DNA of 64,000 bases from NCBI GenBank assembly GCA_016283355.1, contig JAEEMS010000008.1, positions 36,477 to 100,476 on the forward strand, written 5' to 3'. Under the pieces are notes generated by a model. That model made no database searches, had not been told where the DNA came from, and worked only from the letters and a program-made list of their open reading frames with translations. Both the position numbers and the translations under genes were made by a program. Within the stretch, counting starts at the first letter, position 1. Each line of letters begins with the position of its first letter. Source of the stretch: Elusimicrobiaceae bacterium. GTDB taxonomy: Bacteria > Elusimicrobiota > Elusimicrobia > Elusimicrobiales > Elusimicrobiaceae. Below, piece after piece: positions 9,906-19,365 of the stretch.

Positions 9906-9924
9906 AAAATCAGTAACAAAGTAA

Positions 9925-10302
9925 TTAATTCCCGTGACCTTCGTTTGTGTGTTGACAATTAACACAATAGCGCGCAAAGGGTAATGCTTTCATTCGTTTT
10001 TTGGCGATAGGTTTTCGGCAATATTCACAAATACCGTAAATCCCTTTATCGATTTTGCGCAAAGCCGCTTCGATTTGGTCAATTGTTTTGTGGGCATTGC
10101 TGGAGAGCTCGAAAAGAATTTCTTTATCCAAGCTTTTGCTGGCATTATCAATATCATCCCCAACTTCAGCTTCCGGCATGTCCATATTTTTGGTGTTTTT
10201 CAAACGAGACAAAGCATCTTCTTTCAATGCGGTTAAATGCTTTTTCAGTTCTTTAATTTCTGCAGCGGTAAAAGCTTCTTTGTTTGTTTTTTTGGTAGCC
10301 AT
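9925..10302 (-). CDS. DksA/TraR family zinc-finger protein
   Basis: GIYGICEYCRKPIAKKRMKALPFARYCVNCQ. Confidence 0.88.
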   Translation of the reverse strand: MATKKTNKEAFTAAEIKELKKHLTALKEDALSRLKNTKNMDMPEAEVGDDIDNASKSLDKEILFELSSNAHKTIDQIEAALRKIDKGIYGICEYCRKPIAKKRMKALPFARYCVNCQHTNEGHGN

Positions 10303-10457
10303 AACAACCTCTAAATAAAAAAATTTTCAGCTTAAAGTAATATAATTTCGCGTTGCTGTCCGATTAGTGTAGCATAAGTAAAATAGGTTTTGCAATAGTT
10401 TCCTGTGGTTAAGGATAAATTCATAAAGGAAAAGTTCTATTTTGCTACACTATATAT

Positions 10458-11027
10458 ATGTGTAAAAAAATGAAGCTGCTTGTATTGTCTTGTTGTGCTC
10501 CTTGTTCATGTGCGGTATTGCATAAATTGGTGCAAGAAGAGGTAGATGTAACCGTCTATTTTTATAATCCTAATATTTTTCCGTCGGAAGAATACCGCAA
10601 ACGGATGGATGAACAAAAACGGATTTGTGCTCATTTTCAACTGAATTTTGTAGAGGGGCCTTATGAACCCGAGGTATGGAAGAAAGCGGTAAAAGGATTG
10701 GAAAACGAACCCGAGCGCGGAGAACGTTGTTCCAAATGTTTTTATTTGCGTTTGAAACAAGCTTCGGATTATGCGCGGAAACATAATTTTGATGCATTTA
10801 CTTCTGTTTTAGGTGTGTCTCGTTACAAAAACTTGTCGCAAGTGAACGAGGCAGCTCGGCGTGTGTGGATGGAAGGGGGAAAACCCTATTTGGCAAAGAA
10901 TTGGCGCAAAGGGGGCTTGGAGGAATTGCGGCGGGCATTAATTGCAGAATTAAAACTTTACCAACAGTCGTATTGCGGTTGCCAATACAGTAAGGAGCAA
11001 AATGAAAAAAATAGGAAGAATTGTTAG
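10458..11027 (+). CDS. queH: Epoxyqueuosine reductase QueH (DUF208)
   Basis: LSCCAPCSCAVL, YNPNIFPSEEYRKR, GERCSKCFYLRL, YCGCQYS cysteine pattern. Confidence 0.88.
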   Translation: MCKKMKLLVLSCCAPCSCAVLHKLVQEEVDVTVYFYNPNIFPSEEYRKRMDEQKRICAHFQLNFVEGPYEPEVWKKAVKGLENEPERGERCSKCFYLRLKQASDYARKHNFDAFTSVLGVSRYKNLSQVNEAARRVWMEGGKPYLAKNWRKGGLEELRRALIAELKLYQQSYCGCQYSKEQNEKNRKNC

Positions 11028-13356
11028 CTGGGGGTTGATAGCAGTTATTACCTTAGTATTGGGATTAGATTGGACGTTGCGCACGGTAACCAATCGACAG
11101 TGGTTCCGCAATTATGTATTGGAAAAAGTACAGCAAACGATACAACGTGAAGTACGTGCGGAAAAAATAAATGCCAGTTTGACGGGAATTCACTTAAAAG
11201 GGGTTGCCGTGGCGGAAGAAGGTGGGTTTGAAAAAGGAGAATTTTTAACCGTATCGCGGGCACAACTTTATTTTTCTTTGTTACACTTATTACACGCCCA
11301 TATTAAAATACCGCAGTTAACGTTGCAAGATGCTCAGTTGACGATTGTCCGTTCCAAAGATGGAAAATTTAATTTTGAAACGATGGGGAATTCTTCCAAA
11401 CAAGATACAACGCAAGAAGAATCCGATTCACAAGATTTCTCTTCTTTCTTTCGCATTACTTTAAAAGGTGTTGTATTTGATAAACTCGCGTTTACGTACA
11501 AGGACCAAGCCGGCGGACAAATTTTCTCTGCCCAAGACATTTATTTGAGTGTACGTGATTTCTGTTTGGATCAACTGTTTAGTTTTACGTTAAATACAAA
11601 ACTGGGATATCAGGATGAAGATCAAACGGTTTTTATCCCGATGGGAATTCATGCGAAGGCAAATTTGGCGAATTTGGATTTTTCAAAAGCTCATTTGGAA
11701 GTAATGGATTGGTCTGCCAAACATAACAAGGCATTAGTTCATTTAAAGGGGGAGGTAACAAATTGGCAGGAACCTACGTTTTGGGCACAGCTGTTTTCCC
11801 GCAAACTGTCTTCGGCCGTGGCTAGTCCGTGGGCTGAGCTTCCTTTGTTTGAAATTCCGGAAATTTCCATTTATACGGCCGGAAAATTTGCCCCTTCCGC
11901 ACATACGGTAACACTTTCCTCCGGAACAATTCATTTAACAGGGGGCGATGTCTTTTTGGAAGGGCGATATCAGTATGAAAAAAATGCGTATAATGCCAAT
12001 GGAACGTATGCTCTTAATCTAACGGATATATCTAAGTGGTTACCGAAAGAATATAAAGAAATGGGATTAGAAGGGTGGTTGGAGGGAAATTTATCGGCAG
12101 ACACACAACAAGCTAAATTGAAGTTGGATTGGAAAAACGGGGGTTATTTCAATCGTTCTACGGGGCGTTTTAGCGATGTTGTTGCTTCCGTAACAGCACG
12201 AGAAGCGATGAATTTTAAAGAAGGTTCGCTGGAAGGAAAAATAGAGGGGAATTTAAATCAGAATCCTTTTCAAACCTCGGTTACGATGGCGCAAACTGCA
12301 CAGCGTATAGACCTCAATTTGAAAGCGTTCGCGAAACGGGTTGTTTTACCCTCTGTTCCAACTTCCACCCAAGAAGAGCCGGAATTTGTGGAAGAAGCAA
12401 ATTTGGAGCCGATTCCCGAAAATTCCTGGAAATGCCCTCCTATTTACCTGAAATCAAACATTCAGATCGGCTCACTGGATGCTCCGTATTTGTATGGAAC
12501 GAATATCCAGTTTGCCTCTGATTTGCAATCCATTACCCCTAAACTGGACCAGGCCCACGGGGAACTTAAACTTGCGATGGGAAAAGGACAAATTTTAGAT
12601 TTGTATAAGTTGACCAACGCAAACGCAATTACAAAAGTGCTTTTCCTTTCTTTAAATGTGATAGGAAAGGTGTTTAATTCGTTAAATGTTTTTTCCGTAT
12701 TAAACGGGCTAGGGAAAGGAATGGTATCAGCCGTTACCGGCGGTCAAAAAGATGAGAAAGGCGAACGGATGATTATTCAAACTGTAATTGGCCCGGATGG
12801 GGAGCCAATGGAAGTAATGGTGCCGTATAGCGAGCAGAAAACGAAGGGACGATTATCGTATGAAAAGTTTGAAACGAAGGTAAATTTTGAAGAAGGAGTC
12901 GCCACTATTAAAGAAGGGACTTTTGTGTCGGATACGATGTCTTTCCGTTTGGATGGTACGACCGATTTTAATTCCGGGGCTATTAAAATGAAGGTACATG
13001 CTGCCCCCGGAAAACACGAAGTAGACGGGATGTTGCCGTTGGCGGTAAATATTGCCGGTACGGTGCAAGACCCTAAGGGAAGTATGAGTATGGTGGGTTC
13101 TGTAACCTCGTTAGTAAAGCAAACGGTAGCTAATAATGTGGTATCGCGTCAGGTGAAGAAAGGCGTGAAAGGAATTTTGGGGATTTTTAAAAAGAAAGAA
13201 GATGGGCAAGAAGTGGAGGAGGAGACCTCCCCTGAAATTTCTTCAGAAGATGCAGAGAACGAAGATATTTCGGTATCGCAGGAGGAGCAGAACGTTGATG
13301 TATCCTCCGCATCTGCGGAAGAAAATACAGTGGGTTCTGATGAATCTGTTTCTTAA
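11002..13356 (+). CDS. AsmA family protein
   Basis: N-terminal TM, repeated AsmA-like blocks (TLQDAQLTIVRSKDGKFNFETM), C-terminal AsmA region; overlaps queH by 26 nt. Confidence 0.75.
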   Translation: MKKIGRIVSWGLIAVITLVLGLDWTLRTVTNRQWFRNYVLEKVQQTIQREVRAEKINASLTGIHLKGVAVAEEGGFEKGEFLTVSRAQLYFSLLHLLHAHIKIPQLTLQDAQLTIVRSKDGKFNFETMGNSSKQDTTQEESDSQDFSSFFRITLKGVVFDKLAFTYKDQAGGQIFSAQDIYLSVRDFCLDQLFSFTLNTKLGYQDEDQTVFIPMGIHAKANLANLDFSKAHLEVMDWSAKHNKALVHLKGEVTNWQEPTFWAQLFSRKLSSAVASPWAELPLFEIPEISIYTAGKFAPSAHTVTLSSGTIHLTGGDVFLEGRYQYEKNAYNANGTYALNLTDISKWLPKEYKEMGLEGWLEGNLSADTQQAKLKLDWKNGGYFNRSTGRFSDVVASVTAREAMNFKEGSLEGKIEGNLNQNPFQTSVTMAQTAQRIDLNLKAFAKRVVLPSVPTSTQEEPEFVEEANLEPIPENSWKCPPIYLKSNIQIGSLDAPYLYGTNIQFASDLQSITPKLDQAHGELKLAMGKGQILDLYKLTNANAITKVLFLSLNVIGKVFNSLNVFSVLNGLGKGMVSAVTGGQKDEKGERMIIQTVIGPDGEPMEVMVPYSEQKTKGRLSYEKFETKVNFEEGVATIKEGTFVSDTMSFRLDGTTDFNSGAIKMKVHAAPGKHEVDGMLPLAVNIAGTVQDPKGSMSMVGSVTSLVKQTVANNVVSRQVKKGVKGILGIFKKKEDGQEVEEETSPEISSEDAENEDISVSQEEQNVDVSSASAEENTVGSDESVS

Positions 13357-13384
13357 AAACGGTTTGTATTGAAAATGAGTCCAA

Positions 13385-13418
13385 AAATTCCCCGGCCTTA
13401 AAACCGGGGAAATTTTTT
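13385..13418. terminator. Bidirectional intrinsic terminator
   Basis: TTCCCCGG...CCGGGGAA with flanking A/T tracts. Confidence 0.8.
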
Positions 13419-13421
13419 CAA

Positions 13422-13814
13422 TTATTTTACGGTGATAGTGTATTTAATATCTTCTCGCAGAGAGTTATGTACAGGACAGGTTTGCGCGGCACGTAGGTAA
13501 ACATCCTTTTGTTCTGAAGTGAAAGAAGATGGAAAATTAAGCACAATATCAAATGCGATAATACGCGTGTGTTTATCATCGAATTTTGTTGTAATATCCG
13601 CGGTAGTGCCTTGTGTGTTATCCCCGCGTTTTGCGGCCATATATCCCACCATGGTAAGCATACATGCACCCAAAGAGGCGGTGAGTAGTTCACCGGGGTT
13701 CATATGTTGGCGCTGGTTTCCAAAAGCAGTTTCCACCGGGGATAGTTCTTCCTGCATGGCGGAAGTGGTCAAATTTTCACCTAATGTTATTTTCATTTTG
13801 TCTCCTTTTTTCAA
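13422..13814 (-). CDS. OsmC family protein
   Basis: MNPGELLTASLGACMLTMVGYMA ... RAAQTCPVHNSL. Confidence 0.9.
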   Translation of the reverse strand: MKKGDKMKITLGENLTTSAMQEELSPVETAFGNQRQHMNPGELLTASLGACMLTMVGYMAAKRGDNTQGTTADITTKFDDKHTRIIAFDIVLNFPSSFTSEQKDVYLRAAQTCPVHNSLREDIKYTITVK

Positions 13815-13825
13815 TTTGGCACATA

Positions 13826-14788
13826 TTAACCCAATTGGGCTAATTTGCTGAATAGTTCCTTCTGTTCCCGGGTCAAAGTGCGCGGAACGTCGATAGTGAG
13901 CGTGATGTATAAGCTACCTTTGGTACTTAGTCCTTTCCCGCTTAATTTGAGCTTTTTCCCGTTGTGGGTGCCGGCAGGAACTTTGACTTGTACGGGACCA
14001 TCTAACGTGGGTACATAAATGGTACCGCCCAATGCAGCTGTCCAAGGCATAATAACAACGGGGACATACAGGTCATCCCCTTCCAAACGAAATTGTGCAT
14101 GTGGACGGATTTTTACAATGAGGTAAAGATCGCCTGCTCCGCGTTGCGTGGGATTTCCCATCCCCTTGAGCTTTATTTTTTTTCCTTCGCTTACACCGGC
14201 CGGTAATTTGACAGTAACGGTCCGACCATTTGGGAGGGTAAGTTGCATATTTCCTCCTCGGTGAGCATCTTCCAGATTTAAGGCCAGTTCTGCTTCCACA
14301 TCTCCGGCGGCTTGACCGGATGCACTGCTACGGCCGAAATTTTGGCCAAATCCGTTCATCCCGCCCATACCACCGAATATGCTTTGAAAGAAATCACTAA
14401 ATCCACCCATCCCTTCTCCGCCAAAGTCAAACCCTTGGGCGCCATTGCCGGAATAGGTATATTGTTGGTAATTTTGATAAGGATTCCTTCCAAAACCGGA
14501 TGCGCGGGAAGAACTGCGTGCCCCTGCAGAGGCACCGCCACCGCGCGCATAATTTTGATATCCTTCTTGGCCTACTTGATCGTAAATCGTACGTTTTTGT
14601 TTATCGGACAAAACGGTGTATGCTTCGTTTAAATCTTTGAACTTTTCGGTCCATTTAGCTTTTTCATTTTCCGGGTGCATGTCCGGATGATATTTTCGGG
14701 CTTGTGTTTTAAATGCTTTTTTAATTTCGGCATCCGAAGCGGTTTTTCCAACACCTAAAATTTTGTAATAATCTTTATATTCTGTCAT
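13826..14788 (-). CDS. DnaJ-family co-chaperone, CbpA-type (no zinc finger)
   Basis: J domain KDYYKILGVGKTASDAEIKKAFKTQARKYHPDMHPEN; G/F region; DnaJ C-terminal domain without CxxCxGxG repeats. Confidence 0.9.
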   Translation of the reverse strand: MTEYKDYYKILGVGKTASDAEIKKAFKTQARKYHPDMHPENEKAKWTEKFKDLNEAYTVLSDKQKRTIYDQVGQEGYQNYARGGGASAGARSSSRASGFGRNPYQNYQQYTYSGNGAQGFDFGGEGMGGFSDFFQSIFGGMGGMNGFGQNFGRSSASGQAAGDVEAELALNLEDAHRGGNMQLTLPNGRTVTVKLPAGVSEGKKIKLKGMGNPTQRGAGDLYLIVKIRPHAQFRLEGDDLYVPVVIMPWTAALGGTIYVPTLDGPVQVKVPAGTHNGKKLKLSGKGLSTKGSLYITLTIDVPRTLTREQKELFSKLAQLG

Positions 14789-14989
14789 AGCAACACCCCC
14801 TTGCTACTTATCATTTTATATAATTTTTGTACACCCATGCTCTATCCGTTGGAGTAAATAAAAATTCTTGGTGTTTGATTTTTACTACAGATTCTATTTT
14901 AATAAATAACGGTGCGGTGCAAGATTATTTAATTGGGTTAGGGATATGAGTGGTTTTCCGTTTGCGTAGTGCAAGAGGATAAAAAAATA

Positions 14990-15018
14990 TTTACAAAGTA
15001 AAATTTATTTACTACAAT
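14990..15018 (+). promoter_or_regulatory. Sigma70-like promoter for tRNA-Asn
   Basis: TTTACA - 17 bp - TACAAT. Confidence 0.6.
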
Positions 15019-15043
15019 ATGTATGTAGTTAAGAACAATTTAT

Positions 15044-15118
15044 TCGCCCTTAGCTCAATGGTGGAGCGACCGGCTGTTAACCGGTAGGTTGAAGGTTCGA
15101 GTCCTTCAGGGCGAGCCA
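15044..15118 (+). tRNA. tRNA-Asn (anticodon GTT), CCA encoded
   Basis: Acceptor TCGCCCT/AGGGCGA, ACCGG-CTGTTAA-CCGGT anticodon arm, GGTTCGAGTCC T-arm, GCCA end. Confidence 0.93.
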
Positions 15119-15121
15119 TTT

Positions 15122-15147
15122 AAAATCCCCGAAAGGGGATTTTTTGT
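15122..15147 (+). terminator. Intrinsic terminator after tRNA-Asn
   Basis: AAATCCCCGAAAGGGGATTTTTT. Confidence 0.8.
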
Positions 15148-15253
15148 TGCAAAACCTCTCCTTTTGATAAAACAAAAAAAGGACTGGTTTTTTTTTGGTT
15201 TTTTAGTATACTATTATAGTACAAGAAGTCCTTACATAAATAGGAGTGATACT

Positions 15254-15769
15254 ATGAAAAAAGGTTTTACCCTCGTTGAATTGTTGGTAGTTGTGTTGAT
15301 TATTGCTATTTTGGCCGCAGTGGCGTTGCCGCAGTATACTACTGCGGTGGAACGTTCCCGCGCTACAGAAGCGTTGACATTGATGGCGGCTATCGGGGAA
15401 TCGGCCCAGCGTTATCGTTTCCATCAAGGGGTATGGCCTACTCGGTGGTCGCAGTTGGATGTGGATATACCCAAACTTTCCGGAGAGACGAACAAATACG
15501 GTGGGAAAAATTTTCAGTTGTATTTGTGTAAAAGCCCCGATGCTTTTGATTGTTACATTACAGCCAACCGCCTTCTGAGTGAACAGGATGATCAATATCA
15601 TTTGACGTTACGATTGACGGATTCCAACGATAGTACAACGATAACGGTAAACCGTTGTTGCGGTTCGGGATCAGTGACCGAAGCGAAAAACTGCAATACC
15701 GTAGATAATAGTAAGAGGAGTAGTGTTTACTGTAACTCTATTACCGGCGGAAAGAATAGCAACTTTTAA
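15254..15769 (+). CDS. Type IV pilin-like protein
   Basis: MKKGFTLVELLVVVLIIAILAAVALPQYTTAVERSRATEA; true start is internal to the ORF-track entry, preceded by AGGAG. Confidence 0.9.
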   Translation: MKKGFTLVELLVVVLIIAILAAVALPQYTTAVERSRATEALTLMAAIGESAQRYRFHQGVWPTRWSQLDVDIPKLSGETNKYGGKNFQLYLCKSPDAFDCYITANRLLSEQDDQYHLTLRLTDSNDSTTITVNRCCGSGSVTEAKNCNTVDNSKRSSVYCNSITGGKNSNF

Positions 15770-15787
15770 AAGTATGCAAAGTTGTTT

Positions 15788-15820
15788 TTACCCCGGGGGT
15801 TGTCCCCGGGGTTTTTTTGT
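15788..15820 (+). terminator. Intrinsic terminator
   Basis: ACCCCGGGGGTTGTCCCCGGGGTTTTTTT. Confidence 0.8.
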
Positions 15821-15899
15821 CCTGGAACCATTATTTTGCCCTTTTGCTGGGGTTGATAATTTGCTAAAATAAATTATCTTACTATTAAGGAGTATACCT

Positions 15900-16658
15900 A
15901 TGGGTGGACACTCACACTGGGCTGGTATTAAACATAAAAAAGCCCTCGTAGATGCCAAAAAAGGCAAAGTATTTACCAAAATTTTGCGCGAAATTACGAT
16001 TGCCGCCAAAATGAGCGGCGGCAACCCGGACCAGAACCCGCGCCTTCGCAAAGCTATTGATGATGCCCGTGCTGCTAATATGCCTTCGGACAACGTAAAA
16101 CGTGCTATTATGAAAGGTACCGGCCAACTGCCCGGCGTTTCGTACGAAGAAATTACGTATGAAGGATACGGGCCCGGTTCGGTGGCAATCATTGTGGAAT
16201 GCACGACCGATAATAAAAACCGTACATTTTCCGAAATTCGCAAAATTTTCTCCAGCCACGGCGGTTCTATCGGAACGGCCGGGTGTGTATCGTACATGTT
16301 CAAAAGCAAAGGTATGGTAATTGTGAAGAAAGACGATATTTCCGAAGATGATTTGATGAACTTAGCGTTGGATGCCGGTGCGGAAGATGTTAAAACATCC
16401 GGCGATGTGTATGAAGTAATTACGAATCCGGATATGGCAGAACTGGATGCCGTGAAGAAAGCCATTGAATCCAAAGGGATTACCCCGGTGTCAGCTGATT
16501 TAACAATGATCCCGGATACGGACGTGGCTATTTCTGATGAGCACACAGCTGAAACGTTACTAAAAATGTTGGATGCGTTGGACGAGCACGATGATACGAA
16601 AAACGTCTACGATAATTCCGACATTCCGGAAGAGATTGTTGCTAAATTAGAATCATAA
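15900..16658 (+). CDS. YebC/PmpR family protein
   Basis: MGGHSHWAGIKHKKALVDAKKGKVFTKILREITIAAK. Confidence 0.95.
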   Translation: MGGHSHWAGIKHKKALVDAKKGKVFTKILREITIAAKMSGGNPDQNPRLRKAIDDARAANMPSDNVKRAIMKGTGQLPGVSYEEITYEGYGPGSVAIIVECTTDNKNRTFSEIRKIFSSHGGSIGTAGCVSYMFKSKGMVIVKKDDISEDDLMNLALDAGAEDVKTSGDVYEVITNPDMAELDAVKKAIESKGITPVSADLTMIPDTDVAISDEHTAETLLKMLDALDEHDDTKNVYDNSDIPEEIVAKLES

Positions 16659-16668
16659 GAGGCATTTA

Positions 16669-17229
16669 ATGCCAATAACCACCGCTTTAGGTATAGACCC
16701 CGGTTTAGATAGAACGGGATGGGCCATCCTTACAAGGGACGCCCGTTCCGTTCTTTCTTTACGTGCGTGCGGATTGATTCACACCGACGCGGGAGAGGAA
16801 TTGCCGAGACGGCTGAATTATATCTTTCAGGAATTTCAAAAAATTTTGAGCACGTACCAACCGGACCAGGTAGCCATGGAGCAAAATTTCTTTTTGAAAC
16901 GTGCTACTACCATGGCCAATACGGTAATGACGCGCGGTGTAATCCTCCTGGCGTGCGAACAGAGCGGAAAACCGATTACTTTTTATCCGCCGCGGCGCGT
17001 AAAACTTATGTTGTGTGGCACCGGTACGGCCGATAAAAAACAAGTGCAACGTATGGTGCAACTCACGCTACATTTAGACAAACCCCCTACACCGGATGAC
17101 ACGGCAGATGCCGTGGCCATTGGGATTTGCCACTTAAAAACGGCTCCGCTTTCCAGCCGTTTAAACGTAAAAACAGCTTTTTTGGAAAAATTAAAACAAG
17201 CACGGGCGTGCCAAGTTAAAAAAAGATAA
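16669..17229 (+). CDS. ruvC: Holliday junction endodeoxyribonuclease RuvC
   Basis: LGIDPGLDRTGWAIL, VAMEQNFF, PPRRVKLMLCGTGTADKKQVQRMV, PDDTADAVAIGICH. Confidence 0.95.
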   Translation: MPITTALGIDPGLDRTGWAILTRDARSVLSLRACGLIHTDAGEELPRRLNYIFQEFQKILSTYQPDQVAMEQNFFLKRATTMANTVMTRGVILLACEQSGKPITFYPPRRVKLMLCGTGTADKKQVQRMVQLTLHLDKPPTPDDTADAVAIGICHLKTAPLSSRLNVKTAFLEKLKQARACQVKKR

Positions 17230-17265
17230 AAAATTACAATATTTAATCCGGTGTGAAAAATATAT

Positions 17266-17973
17266 ATGAAAAAAATTAAAAAGAAAATCAAAGACGTAAT
17301 CAAAAAGATTGCAGATTGGATTGACCCTTATCACCAAAGTTTTTTGTTTTTTCCGTGGAAATTTTGGAGTATTTTGATAGTGGGGTTTCTTTGTGTGTGG
17401 ATGACAAAACAAGTGGAGTATGTCCAGGGGTACCCCGCCGGTTTTCTTCTTCTAATTAACAATCCTGTCACCCATTTTGTTGTTTTCCTTGTGCACGAAA
17501 TGCTGGGGCATAATATTGTAGGGGTAATTTTGTTCCTTATTTTTTCCAATTTTAATGTGGCTGTGGGGGCATGGTTACATACTTTTGCGGGTGACGGGGT
17601 TTCAATTCTTTTGCCGTTATCTTTGTATGTGGGAATGCTCCGCATACAGGGGGGGCGGTGGCTAATGCCGCTGTTTCTTTATTGGTTGTCTTTTGCATTT
17701 TTACATGCGGGTATATATGCATCGGATGCAACAGCGTGTTCATTTAGGTTGGCTTCATCGGATATGATGACAGTTCACCGTGCGGGCAGTGGCGTTTGTG
17801 GGGATTACCATAATCTTTTGGGACCGCTTGGATTGCTTCCCTACGACCAATGGGTCGCAGGGCTATTGGTAGGACTGGGTATGTTTTGTTTCATAATGGC
17901 TGTGTGGAGTTTGTATCGCTACATTTATCACGCGGAAGAGGATTATAAAAATACCCCAAAAACTCAATTTTAA
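17266..17973 (+). CDS. Uncharacterized membrane protein, HQSF-PW family, copy 1 (HEMLGH and GDYHNLL motifs)
   Basis: WIDPYHQSFLFFPWKFWSI N-terminus; VHEMLGHNIVG; GVCGDYHNLLGPLGLLPYDQ; several TM segments. Confidence 0.7.
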   Translation: MKKIKKKIKDVIKKIADWIDPYHQSFLFFPWKFWSILIVGFLCVWMTKQVEYVQGYPAGFLLLINNPVTHFVVFLVHEMLGHNIVGVILFLIFSNFNVAVGAWLHTFAGDGVSILLPLSLYVGMLRIQGGRWLMPLFLYWLSFAFLHAGIYASDATACSFRLASSDMMTVHRAGSGVCGDYHNLLGPLGLLPYDQWVAGLLVGLGMFCFIMAVWSLYRYIYHAEEDYKNTPKTQF

Positions 17974-17987
17974 GGAACCTCATAACA

Positions 17988-18575
17988 ATGACACTTACGA
18001 AAGATAAAATCAAAACATGGTTTAAGGAGTTTATGGAATGGTTTGACCCTGACCATCAAAGTTTCCTCTATTTCCCTTGGGATCTTTGGAGCGTTTCGAT
18101 GATGGCAATCTTTGATGTATGGCTGGTGACACAACCGAAATCTTTTTTGGGCGGCTTATTGATGATATTATCTCCACTTTGGGGAATAATACTGTTTTTT
18201 TGGGGGGGTGCGTTTGTGCAGCTTGAATTTGCATTTCGCCCGCCGGTAATCAATGGAGAACTTGTGTTGCCAAAGGAACGAATAAATGAAATGTTTTATT
18301 TAGGGGGATTGTTCGGTTATTTGGGAACCATTGCCCTCTTAGTTTATTTATATAGAATAACTTTGCAAAGGGATAGCACGTGGTGGAGGGCAGTTCTCTT
18401 ATTTATGTTAGCTTCGTGTTTGTGGTGTTGTGGAGCACATCTGCACCATGTAACGCATATAGGAGGAATCTTTTTCTCATCTTTGGGGGGATGCTTCTTA
18501 TTTATTTCGCTATGGACCATGTGGCGTATGATTCGGCATGAAAAAAATCAAGAATCGAATGAGGAAAATTGGTAG
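17988..18575 (+). CDS. Uncharacterized membrane protein, HQSF-PW family, copy 2
   Basis: WFDPDHQSFLYFPWDLWSV; C-term GCFLFISLWTMWRMIRHEKN. Confidence 0.7.
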   Translation: MTLTKDKIKTWFKEFMEWFDPDHQSFLYFPWDLWSVSMMAIFDVWLVTQPKSFLGGLLMILSPLWGIILFFWGGAFVQLEFAFRPPVINGELVLPKERINEMFYLGGLFGYLGTIALLVYLYRITLQRDSTWWRAVLLFMLASCLWCCGAHLHHVTHIGGIFFSSLGGCFLFISLWTMWRMIRHEKNQESNEENW

Positions 18576-18630
18576 AGTGGTTTTCTTCAATGAGAAAATA
18601 AAATTGACTGAATAACGGAATGTTAGTAAC

Positions 18631-19287
18631 ATGAAAGCAATAAGTGCGTGCAAAGAAAAAATTAAAAGATTTATGGAATGGTTTGATCCATGGCACCAAA
18701 GTTTCTTCTATTTGCCATGGAACTTTTGGAGTATTTTATTAATGGTGGGGTTGGATGTATGGTTGGTAAACCCCAAGTCGTCTAACCTGGCGTTTCACCT
18801 GTATTTTGTAATATTTTCCGTAGGCATGGCAGTGGAGAAATTTTTTGTGTATGGTACGAAAACCTTTTTGTACCTTATCATATTTTTCGTGACGTTATTC
18901 GGTAAGTTTGTGCGGACGGGTTCTTATCGTATAGTGGATTATTTTTTCGTTTTCCGTGAAGATAAAATAAGTTATGTGAATTTTTTGTCTTCTCTCGATT
19001 CTGTATTACTTTTTTGTTGTCGGCTTATGTGGATTGTGATTTTGCTTTTACTTTACAGAAGAGCCCTACACAGGAACGGTGGGCGGCTATTTGGTGCTCC
19101 CTTTTTATTTGTGCTTTCTTCTTGTTGCCTGTGGTGGTCTATAAATGCTTCTTCGCCTATTGTAAAAATGCTCTTGATAGCATTAAGTGGGTTTTTCTTA
19201 TTTGTAATACTATGGTCCGTATGGGATTCTTTTTGGCACAGTGAAGAACATTTGGAAGAGAATATGAAAAGACATGAAGAAATATAA
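18631..19287 (+). CDS. Uncharacterized membrane protein, HQSF-PW family, copy 3
   Basis: WFDPWHQSFFYLPWNFWSI; C-term GFFLFVILWSVWDSFWHSEE. Confidence 0.7.
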   Translation: MKAISACKEKIKRFMEWFDPWHQSFFYLPWNFWSILLMVGLDVWLVNPKSSNLAFHLYFVIFSVGMAVEKFFVYGTKTFLYLIIFFVTLFGKFVRTGSYRIVDYFFVFREDKISYVNFLSSLDSVLLFCCRLMWIVILLLLYRRALHRNGGRLFGAPFLFVLSSCCLWWSINASSPIVKMLLIALSGFFLFVILWSVWDSFWHSEEHLEENMKRHEEI

Positions 19288-19304
19288 TGCGTTTTGAAAT
19301 AATT

Positions 19305-19336
19305 AAAAACCCCTGCAAAAATTGCAGGGGTTTTTA
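19305..19336. terminator. Bidirectional intrinsic terminator
   Basis: AAAAACCCCTGCAAAAATTGCAGGGGTTTTT. Confidence 0.85.
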
Positions 19337-19365
19337 ATTTCTAGTACGCGCAATGCGGCACAGTA

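Noticed and set aside
14831-14856. tRNA D-arm-like fragment (minus strand CTCCAACGGATAGAGCATGGG) upstream of tRNA-Asn
   Set aside because: Only about 20 nt with no anticodon, T-arm or acceptor; could be chance or a decayed remnant, not enough to call.
15788-16546. 252-aa minus-strand ORF
   Set aside because: Fully antisense to yebC, which has unmistakable family sequence; the open frame is a codon-bias by-product.
17266-17973. Calling copy 1 a definite M50 zinc protease
   Set aside because: The motif is HEMLGH (HExxGH), not canonical HExxH; kept only as a hypothesis.
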